From Nematostella vectensis (taxonomy: Eukaryota > Cnidaria > Anthozoa > Actiniaria > Edwardsiidae), in NCBI RefSeq assembly GCF_932526225.1, contig NC_064035.1, positions 3,719,501-3,783,500 on the forward strand: a stretch of 64,000 nt of DNA, in the 5' to 3' direction. A model generated the notes under the pieces. The model had not been told where the DNA came from. It ran no database searches and saw only the letters and a list, made by a program, of their open reading frames with translations. How positions within the stretch are numbered: position 1 is the stretch's first letter; every line of letters starts with the position of its first letter. Below are positions 24,041 through 36,000 of this stretch, piece by piece. The position numbers were made by a program, and so were the translations under genes.

Positions 24041-27000
24041 ATGTATCGCCTAAGTCAGCGTTTTAGAAGGAGATTTAGGCCGAAAGAAGGCGAACAAAAG
24101 ACAGACAAGCATTCGATCGAATACAAAGTCGTTCTCCTTGATGACACAGACCTCACTTTCAACATTCACGTAAGTTTCTCATTCATTGCTCCTTTTTAAG
24201 GTACATCCTTTCGGACGCTGAGGGGATTGGTCGCTGTTATTTTGCTTGGCTTCGCTGGTAATTTCGCTCCACGAAGGCTCATATTTAGCGTGCATATTTG
24301 TTCAGGATGCTGTGTTGTACCAGCGGTATTTTTGTACGGGCCTTTTTGCAGTCCTGCGGTTTGTTATTCAGCCGTGCAATCAACGATTAAATCGTTATCT
24401 ACCAATTAAAAAAATATTTCTATCCGTTTATATAAGTTTTGCCGAGTGCTATCTTACGGAAACTAAGTTAGTAAGGAAATGCTTTTAGCATTATACACAT
24501 ATATACTTATCATGTATTTATTTTTAAAGATATTGATTTAGATACAACGTTGTAAGTTATTTGATAATAAAAATACAGTAATTCAAAGACTAGAATATTA
24601 TGACATGTCTTTTTATGGTTTGGATTCGTAAGATCCTTTTGGCTACTTGCCTGTAATTCTAATTAGACCATGTAAATACTGTGCTCAGTTTTTAAAAATT
24701 AAAGAATCATGCCAAAATTTTAAGCTTACTGAAAAATGGAAGTGAACTATAGCATGTGAGTAAACAGAAAATGACACATCTTATTCTACGTCAATCACGA
24801 CAAATTATTTTTTAAAATTTTATTCCAAAAACACCCTCTAGATTTTTAATTTAATTTTTTTGGTAAAAAAAAATACCTTCAAACAAACACAGTTAATATT
24901 AGTATTGTCTGAGTGAATACCACTGTATTTTACAGTGTATTTTGAAAGAAAGTATGTTATTGGCATGTTTTCCTGATAATACTTCCTGTCTCTAATACTA
25001 TAGTGTTGATTTATAGTATTAGAGCTAATATCTTCTACAAAATGTTTTCTTTATTTTGTAATTCTGTAATTATTTGCCATTGACATTTTTAACTCTGACA
25101 ATTACATATTAGCATAACAAGATCAATCTAGTGCCAATATTGTCTGAAGTTTTGACTACTTATATATTTTCAACTTCAACACAATTCATATATTTTAGTC
25201 ATAAACCTCTTACGGTTTTGTGTATTGCTCCAAGTTGCTCTATTAACATTTGTAAACATGTTTTACAAAATTTCAAAATTTCAATTTTGGCTAATTTTCT
25301 ATTATGTGTATGCTATTGAAATGCAATACAGTCATTACTCAAGAATGTGTGATTAACTGTTGATTGACCCAGTGCCCTGTCTAATATGCAAGTAGTATGT
25401 ATAATATGTTAAAGACTCCAGATCCATCTTGTGTAAAATGTTTTTTGAAGTTTATTTTAAATATTAGATTAGTTTGTTTTTTGTGGAAAACTGGTAGTTG
25501 ACTAAAAAAGTTTTCTCTTTGTTATGATTTTTTTTTTCTGGGCAGACTCTCAAGAATCCTTGATAAAAAAACAAAAAAATTGGCAGAGTTCTGAAAAAGC
25601 ATGTTTATAAATTATATTTATTGTATGTGCATTTATAAAGCACATACAATAATGTCATATTATCGGCCAGTGTGGTAGCCTGTTTGATATACAGTCGTTT
25701 GACAAAAGGTTGTCATCAACCGGCTTTGCGACTACGCGACAAGCCCGCATGTAAGCATGGATAAAAAACACTGAAGCGCCTATTAGCCACCGCTACACGG
25801 TCTAAGTCTGAAGTTATGCAGTGGCTAATATATGCAGCTAAGCGCTTCAGTAGTTTTTACCCATGCTTACATGCGGGCTTGTCGCGTAGTCGAAAAGCCG
25901 GTTAATGACAAAGGTTGCTTCCCCTTTTTTTTATGTATGGAATTTTGCCTGTGTCTGTTTGTCTTTTTTGCTTGTCCAAATTTTTTAACAGATTTTAAAT
26001 TTATTTTGTGAATTTCCTTACCAACTTGCCAAATCAAATGGCCTGCCCCTTAGTAATAATATTTTTCCACCAAACATCATGACCGTTTGTCCTCTTTTTG
26101 TAAAAAAACAAACAAACACACACACACACACAACATTAAAAAGCATAAAATAATAATGCAATTTTCTTCTTTGCTTAACCAACAGAAAAAAAGCAAGGGC
26201 CAAGAGCTGATTGATCTTGTAATGAAAAACCTTGATTTGGTGGAAAAGGATTATTTTGGATTACAGTTTATGGACACACATCAAGTTGGGGTAAGGTCTT
26301 GAGTCTATCTCTATTGTCAATGAATATAATTCTTAGCACCACCAACATCAGCAACATGGTCCAAATCAAAACCATGTCCCACTATCACACTCCAGGAAGA
26401 GATCTAGGAGGGGTTAGAATGTGCGACGATCCGACCCTTCTCCCTATATTTTTATACCATCCACCCCTTTTTATATTCATTTTCTAGTTTAGGAAAATAT
26501 GCCAGGTGTAAGAATTATAATTAAAAACAGCGAACATGTCTTAGAAATATAACTCTAATTATTATTTTAGCACTGGCTAGACCCTACCAAGAAGATAAAG
26601 AAACAAGTAAAAAGTAAGAAAATTTATATATATATATATTATTATATAATTATTTGTAAGAATAAAGATGATAAGTAATATAATCACAGAAATTATCCAC
26701 ATTTTCCTACATTCAGTAGAAATTTGCCATGGTATTTTTTGATAGGAGAACTGCCATTTGACAATCGCCATTTGCCGTTTGTACTGACAACGTTGTTTGC
26801 AATAGGTGTATCTGATTATATATTGCATATTGTAATTACCGAATGATGTTCTCATATATTTTTTTGATGTGGGTGCAGTTGGGCCACCCTACACCCTGCA
26901 TTTTAGAGTAAAGTTTTATGCAGCTGAGCCTCACGAGCTAGGAGAAGAGCTGACAAGGTAAACAGCATACCACACTGATCAATTGGTTGGCTGATGTCAT

Positions 27001-30000
27001 GGATGACAGCATAGTATCTTATTTATTTTTTTCAACAGATATCATTTTTTTCTACAAGTTAAACAAGACATTGCAAGAAACAAGTAAGTATACTTTATGG
27101 TATTAGACATTTTTTTTAAGTTTGTGGTTTTCTTTGCTCTTTAAAAGAAATTGTCTTAGTGCTTCTTGCGGTTTACTGCAACAAGGTAGGCCTGTAACCA
27201 TGGGGAGATATGGGCATTTGGACGTTGCGTATTTGACCTCATACACATAGTCAACAGTAGCCAGACCATTTGTCTGTTGATTGAGGGTGAGGACACCCTC
27301 GCCTTATTGGCTGGACTTTTTTCAAAATGTTTACGGTATTTTAGCTGGATCTGATTGGTCAAAGTTATTCAGCATGGCCCACTTTCTGTGTCCTCACTGT
27401 AAGAGCCATTTGAATTATGAATTTATGAACACATTTTGCTTTACTTTTACACAATATGTATTGCTTTACTACAATGTCTTTTTAAAACAGGCTAGAAGTT
27501 CCCCAAAGAACTGCAGTAGATCTTGCAGCTTACAGTTTGCAGTGTAAGTTTAACTGTCACAGTGTTCATAACATTATTGGGTATGGCTTTCTTGAGCAAA
27601 TTTACTTGAACATTTGACACTAGGTACATACAAATTGGATGCACCCTATTCAAAATGCATTTGCAAGCTCAAATGGCAATGGTAAAACCACAGGTAGCCC
27701 AGGCTCACGGCGAGTGTAGGTTTATTAAAGAGTTGTATGAGCGAACAAATTTTATTGAAATAAATATTCTGATTTGATATTAAAACAGTATATATTTCAA
27801 TAAAATTTGTTCGCTGATACAAACTCTTTAATAAACCTACACTGGCTGTGAGCCCGGGCTACCTGTGTTAAAAATTGATACCAAGTATTTAATGAAAGAA
27901 AATATGGATAAATCCTTCTTACAATAATTATACCAAAGGCAGTGGTTGATCTTAGAGCTACCATTTGCACTGTTGGTTTGAAATAGTTCAGTTGGGGGGG
28001 GGTGCACAGTCATGGATATCATATGGAAAATAAGGATTTGAAGATCCTTCAATAAGAAGTAACCTTTTTTTTGCTGGAGTAGGTGCGCTATGTGTATGCC
28101 CTGTGTACACCCCTGGTATAGGTAATGGAGATTTGTGCATAATTGTGATAATTGTGCATAGAATGTTTATTGAAAAGCCCTTATATTGTTAATAAATCCA
28201 TGTACTGCATTAGTTTGTAATTTTTTACTTATTTACAGCTCAACTTGGTGATTATGATGCAGAGCTTCATGGGGATGATTATATGGCAGAATTTAAGTTT
28301 TTTCCTGACCAAAATAGAGAATTGGAAGTTCAAATTCGCAAGAAGCACAAAGCTCTTGTGTAAGTCGGATATTGTTTTACTGAGAATAACAAGAATAGAT
28401 ATTTCAGCTAGTTTCATTCATACCCACTTCTTATTCCAGAGGCCTTAATCCAGCAGAATGTGAAGTTAATTTCCTACGAATTGTCAAGGGGATGGATTTC
28501 TATGGAGTGAATTTGCATAGTGTAGTGGTACGTGCATTTCATAAAGTGTTCTGTTAACCTCTCAATTAATCAGTCAAAAGTTGAATCTGTTAACAGCTAC
28601 ATCCTTTTGATTTGATGGAAACAAACCAAACCACTTCATAAAAAATTATCTACTTTGGTGACCCTGGAAGGATGGAAGATTTTTCATGTTTAGGCAAAAT
28701 ACTCATGCAGCTTCTCTGCATGGTGCTGACCAATCAAAATGCATTAAATGTGATTCCAGTAGTTTGAATGTAGGATGACTGAAAGTGGTCAAATTATTGA
28801 TGAGACTTAACAGGAAATTGAAAATTGCCTTGTTCTGGTATTTGAATCAAATCTGCCCCCTTTTTCTAGGACCAACATAAAATAGAGTATGAACTTGGCC
28901 TTACTCCAAGAGGAATTCTCGTTGCCAGAGAAAAGAAGAAAGTTGGTCTACATTATTGGTACTGAAAAGACAACATCATTTAGATATTGTTATCTTTTCT
29001 ATTTTCTGCATTATTTAAATGCTGTTTTGTGAAATATTTTATTGCAGCCCCTTGTCCTATATGTGTTAATGAATTTTAGGTATTTTTTTGGGCATTTTAT
29101 CTCCTATAAATGCATTTGTACCATGGTCTCACCTACTGTTGTTTGTGTCACAGGCCACGGATAGCCAAAATGACTTTCAAGAAAAAGAACTATCTGCTTG
29201 ATGTCCAAGAAGAGGTTGGTGTCCCCTGATGCTTTGTTGTCTGCTTAGCGTCTGCTCTTAGTGTCAGAACCCCTTCCCTACGAGTTTGTGGGTGAGGGTT
29301 TGGGTGTGTCACTAAGAGCATATACTAAGAAGACTTTGCTGTTGTTCTTTAGCCCTTTATATGTTATGTATTTGCATATTATTGCAGGATCGACAAGTTC
29401 ACTCATACATTTACACCCTGAGTAGTGCTCAGGCAGCAAAGCATCTATGGAAGTGTGCCGTGGAGCATCACACCTTTTTTAGGTACGTTTAAAAGCTATG
29501 GGGAAGTTTTGAATTGTTAAGTAAATGTTACTCATTTCATTTGCTTGGTGTATTTCTTTCATTGATTCCAGACTTGTGAAGCCTGCCAACAAGCCTAAAA
29601 GAACATCTAGCTTCCTGCGCTTTGGTTCACGTTTTAGATACAGGTCAGTAACTGGATCAACACACAACTCCTTGATAATAATAGTCAATTCCTTGGAAAA
29701 ATTACTATTCAACAAAATAAGAACATGATAGCCTAGCGAAAATAGTGGAGAGTGGAGGGCACACCAAATTATGGAAGAATGGCCTGTTTGTGTATATGTG
29801 TGTGTAACACTTGTCTAGTGACTTCAAACAACAAAACGGTTCCCAAAAACTAGGACTTTACTCGTGAGCTTCTCTCGTCTCTTCCTCAAATTACACTCGT
29901 TTTTTCTAGTTAAACATTAAACAACAATTATAGTTATTACTTGAGGGCCTGACATGTGTTTCTAACAGTACCTACACATTTTTTGGAACTTGTTGACTTA

Positions 30001-33000
30001 TACAATGCCACTTCCCTTGATTCTAAAAAGTACCGAATTTTATCTTTGAATGGCTGTTTAGAGAGTTCTTCGAGATTTATGCCTGTTACAAGTTGTTTAT
30101 TTTAAATTTTCAAACAATTTATTACATACAATAAATTTATAATCAAGATGAATTAATCACTGAAGAAATTGTAGGGTATCATAAAAAAAGTATTACATCT
30201 TTTTATTATCCAAGTTCTTTTTGTGTGATACAGCCCATCTGGTATGTTACTCAGGTGCCAGTAATTAACTATGACTATTCTACTCTAGTGGAAGGACGGA
30301 GTATCAGACGCAAAAGGACTCTCGCCTTAGTGCAAGGAAATCACTAAAATTCAAAAGGTACATCGATTTTAGCCATTCTGTTATACTTGAGTCGAGGGGG
30401 GAGGGGAATAAGGTTGCGTGTTGTGCTATAAGTCTCTATTGTTGTTGTAAATAATCTGCTGGTATCTTTTAGGGCAACATCTGAACGATTTACCAAGCGG
30501 TCAACAATTGGTAAGACATTTGGAAGACAGTATTTCTTTTTATGAAAGCACAGACTGTTCTGTGTCTGCTAGCCAGGAGGTTTAAAGTGATTACCAGACC
30601 ATGCTATATGTCCTGGCTCCCGGCTTATGTCAAGATGAGCACGGTAACACACTTTAGATGTACTGATTCTAAGAAGTGCTTTGATATTTGTTGACAGGAA
30701 AATATGTCTTTGCTTATGTAACTCTCATGTTTAGAGGAGTCCAATATGAAGAGCTATTATGATATATCAAGCTTTGTATAGATATTAACAATTGTCCATT
30801 CATTGTCTGGAGGGTTTCATACACTTTGTACTTGTGTGATCCTCAGGGTATATCCGTGTTGGTTCAAGAGTGTGGGGCAAGGCTTTGAATGGTGACTTCT
30901 ACCGTGGCATGGTCACTGGCGTTGGGCAAATGGTCCATATCAAGTTCGATAATGGAGACACCATTGCGCACGATAGGTCAGACCCTGAATGTGTAGTCTT
31001 CGACAAGGATCCAGACCCACAAGAGATTCAGTTTGGTAAAAATCTTTATGTACTCTTTTCAATCCATACTCTGCTTCTATCTCCTTAATGTGGCAATGGT
31101 GGTGTTTTTCCAGGTACTCGAGTCATTGCGCACTGGCCTACCCTACCAGCTTACCTGTCTGGCAAAGTGATCGGTATTGATCCACACAAATACTATGTGG
31201 AATATGACGATGGCGACAAGCACCACAACACCATCCAGCAGATGAGAATACTCAAGCCACCTTTGTACTTTGGTAAGTAAGGTCAATATAATATAACATA
31301 ACATAACATAACATAACATAACATAACATAACATAACATAACATAACATAACATAACATAACATAGCATAGCATAGCATAGCATAGCATAGCATAGCATA
31401 GCATAGCATAGCATAGTATTGGCTGAGCACAACACAAGTTGAACAATCTAAGTATACTCAAACCACCTTTGTACTTTGGTAAGTTAGGTCAATATAGTAT
31501 GATCTTGGTTGAACAAATACAGTAAGTATACTCAAACCACCTTTGTAATTTAGTAAGTTAAATAAACCACCTTTGTACTTTGGTAAGTTAGGTCAATATG
31601 ATATAATCTTGGTTGAACAAATACTGCCCGGCCTTAAGTATACTTAAACCACCTTTGTACTTTGGTGAAGTTAGGTCAACATAATATTATCTTTGTTGAG
31701 CACAACGCAGTGGCAAATTGAACACAACACAGCCCAGCAGCAAAAGGTAAGTATACTCGAAACCACCAATATACTTAAGCCAATATGATGTGATCTTGAT
31801 TGAACACAACACAGCCCAACAGCAAAAGGTAAGTATACTCAAACCACCAATATACTTAAGCCAATATGATGTGATCTTGATTGAACACAACACAGCCCAA
31901 CAGCAAAAGGTAAGTATACTCAAACCACCAATATACTTAAGCCAATATGAAGTGATCTTGATTGAACACAACACAGCCCAACAGCAAAAGGTAAGTATAC
32001 TCAAACCACCAATATACTTAAGCCAATATGATGTGATCTTGATTGAACACAACACAGCCCTTTAGCAAAAGGTAAGTATACTCGAAACCACCAATATACT
32101 TAAGCCAATATGATGTGATCTTGATTGAACACAACACAGCCCAACAGCAAAAGGTAAGTATACTCAAACCACCAATATACTTAAGCCAATATGATGTGAT
32201 CTTGATTGAACACAAAACAGCCCAACAGCAAAAGGTAAGTATACTCAAACCACCAATATACTTAAGCCAATATGATGTGATCTTGATTGAACACAACACA
32301 GCCCAACAGCAAAAGGTAAGTATACTCAAACCACCAATATACTTAAGCCAATATGATGTGATCTTGATTGAACACAAGACAGCCCAGCAGCAAAAGGTAA
32401 GTATACTCGAAACCACCAATATACTTAAGCCAATATGATGTGATCTTGATTGAACACAAGACAGCCCAGCAGCAAAAGGTAAGTATACTCGAAACCACCA
32501 ATATACTTAAGCCAATATGATGTGATCTTGATTGAACACAAGACAGCCCAACAGCAAAAGGTAAGTATACTCAAACCACCAGAATACTTAAGCCAATATG
32601 ATGTGATCTTGATTGAACACAACACAGCCCAACAGCAAAAGTTAAGTATACTCAAACCACCAATATACTTAAGCCAATATGATGTGATCTTGATTGAACA
32701 CAACACAGCCCTTTAGCAAAAGGTAAGTATACTCAAACCACCAATATACTTAAGCCAATATGATGTGATCTTGATTGAACACAACACAGCCCTTTAGCAA
32801 AAGGTAAGTATACTCAAACCACCAATATACTTAAGCCAATATGATGTGATCTTGATTGAACACAACATAGCCCAACAGCAAAAGGTAAGTATTCTCAAAC
32901 TACCAATATACTTAAGCCAATATGATGTGATCTTGATTGAACACAACACAGCCCTTTAGCAAAAGGTAAGTATACTCAAACCACCAATATACTTAAGCCA

Positions 33001-36000
33001 ATATGATGTGATCTTGATTGAACACAACACAGCCCAACAGCAAAAGGTAAGTATACTCAAACCACCAATATACTTAAGCCAATATGATGTGATCTTGATT
33101 GAACACAAGACAGCCCAACAGCAAAAGGTAAGTATACTCAAACCACCAATATACTTAAGCCAATATGATGTGATCTTGATTGAACACAAGACAGCCCGGC
33201 ATTAAGTATACTTAAACCCCCTTAGTAAGCACAACATGGTCGAGTTGACGGGGGTACTTAAACCACCTCTGCACTTTCTAAGCAACGACATTATGATCTT
33301 GGTTGAGCACAATACTCTATTGTACATCGGTAAGTTAAACAAAATACAATCCAACAGATGTTAATACAAAAACCATCCCTGTGCTTCGGAGGTTGAGCGC
33401 AAACCCCTTCCACGCAGTAAAATCATCTCCGTCTCGCTTAATGTTCGATAAACGAAAGTCAAATTAAACTTATCATTCCTCAGGCCCCGGCACCAACGCC
33501 CGCAAGATCAAAAAGTCCGAGTCTATGAAGGTCACAAGTCTAACGGGTCGAGCCGTCATCACAACAGAACTCCCGAAACCCGACAAATCCAACGGGGCTC
33601 CCAAGACCTCTACCGTCTCCATGGAAACCCCTGCTACTGTTGCCCAGGCAACGGTAGCAGCGAAGAGCGACGATGATCGAAACCAACCGGAAACGACGTT
33701 CGCGAGGTCAACCTCACTTCCGGCGACCGTCAGAGCTCCTCCGGAGGGATCCTTTGACGAAAAACAGAAAAAGGCCCGAAACAAGTCGTCTGCAGGAACG
33801 TCCAAACAAAAAGCACCGCTCGATGTGTTCTCTCTTCCAGAGACGGATATCGACTCAGGCATCACAGTCGCGTGTGAGGCGAGTAAAGGCACGCGTAGGA
33901 ACATACACACGTTTGACATGACAGGAAAGGACACTGCACGTGGTGTTGCGAGGAGTAATCCCGAGACAATGCGCGCATACCGCACAGGCTCACCCACAGC
34001 GCAGCTCATCGTCCCGCGTAACGCGCCCTTCGCGCCAAACTTCCAAGAGGACTCCGGAGACAAGGGCTCCTCAAGGTAAGACTGCAGTGACGTCACTTTC
34101 GGTCTATGCACGTGACCACGTCTGCTTTGGAAGCAGAATATATTATTGCAGTCACGGGCTATAGGATAATTTGACTCCGAAATGAAGTCTAATGTCTTGG
34201 TAGTGTATAAAATATTTTATAGTGGGGAAGAGAAAAAACTCTCCGCTGAGGGTCGAGGTGGTCGAGTTACGCATCTAACACGGTGGCGGCGGCGATAACA
34301 CAGGGTCTAGATGGGGGGTATGCATGTCGGTAGTCAGTTAAAATTTCCATAATTTGTCGGTAGTCGGTAATAGTTATGTCTTTGTCGGTAGTCGCTTTTG
34401 TACTAGATTCCCCGTATAAACAAGGTTTAAAATTATTTAGGATTGATTAATAATTAATAACTTATTGATAATACATTAATTATGGGTCAATAATTGACTG
34501 AAAAGTTTATGCAACCGGAAATACATAGTACAGATTCTGAAATAGCCGAATTTAAGTAGATTGACGATGGAAGTAAAGAGTGAAAATACCGGTTATAATA
34601 AAATGTAGTCGTCAATTTTTTTTTATCGCTAGTCACTAGTTTTTTTCATGTTTTGTCGGTAGTCAGTTACTTTTTAAGCCGTTTGTCGCTAGTCGTTTAA
34701 CCCCATCCAGGCCCTGATAACACCGCGTCGTTTAAAAGGTCGCAAGCGCGTAAAGGCAGAGCTCGCTGTAGGAGCAAAACCAAGGCAAATCCAAGTAGGA
34801 ATACGTGCTTTATTCGAAACTAACAAGACATTAGACTTCATTTCGGAGTCAATTATCCTATAGCCCGTGAGTGGCTGTTACTGTTTGGTGTGAGGTACCC
34901 TTTAATTTATAAGAACCTATTTACTCTGATCTTGAAACTTATACAAGGGTGTTAACTGTATGGCAAAGCCCCTTTTAGTGTATAAGCAGGTGTCTGGGTT
35001 GCTCTAGTGTCATGCCATGTGATATCGTATGCAAGGGATGGGGGAGACGGCAATCACTTATGCTAGTGCCTGGTTAAACAAGCTTAAACAAGGTTAAACA
35101 ATCAATTCAACCGTCTTTCGATAACAGATAAGAAATAAAGCAAATTCTAACACATATTTTTTCCCGCCAAACTGGCAATAAAATAAAATAGTTTCTTTCA
35201 TTGTATTCCAGGATGCTTCATCTTTTAAAAAGGGACGTTATTTCTTTTGCCACGTCCCCTGGAACCCAGGGCGCCGCGGACAAACGGAACCGTGAGCGAC
35301 GCCCTCTGGTTCCCGAGGATGTTTGCTTAACACTTGACGATAAAGAGCGGGATTTTTAGATTATTTTCCGAGCCTGTATTTTTTTATCATTGAATTGCTA
35401 TTTAATTGTATTTTCTTATTCTTTTTCCTGTTCATCCATAGATATAAATTCACTTCAACCGAGTTGTAAGCCGCAAACTAAACCAGCACTGGCCCGCTTA
35501 ACACCTTCAGCATGACTCGCACGGCGGCGTCTAATGATCACTATATAAACACGGGGCCTTTAAAGTTAATATTTATGTAAAAAAATTAAACTCAATTTAT
35601 GAAATATGATGCTAACGTGAAAGAATTAATTATATAGAATTAGATATATTGTCTGCACAATTGCATTTTGGGGTAAATTTATTTAAATTATTGTTTTTTT
35701 AATAGATAGATTTATCAATTAACACGAAAAAAATTATATATTGAAATCAGAAGCATCAATGGATTTATTGATATTCAGGATTTTTGGATTCAGTATTTTA
35801 AGTGTTTAATTCTTCTTTAAAACGTCCGACATTCGTTCCAGTATTGAAAATAAACTGATGAGAATAAACTGCTCCACTTATAAATGTATTAAGATGCTAT
35901 TCACGTTAAACGAAGACCGCACATAGTAGCACAGTGCACGCTCAGCTGTTGTCCTAAGCATGATTAACTGCGCCTCGTGTAATTTTTAACATGGGCGTAA

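Noticed and set aside
31687-33205. Repeated 27-residue open frames on both strands (for example [14 protein letters not shown] units)
   Set aside because: They arise from the 81-bp minisatellite length being divisible by three; both strands are equally open, the units sit in an intron between well-supported exons, and no start or domain is evident.
33473-34111. Minus-strand frame of 212 residues
   Set aside because: Shadow of the large FERM exon at 33484-34075, which has correct phase and splice sites on the plus strand.
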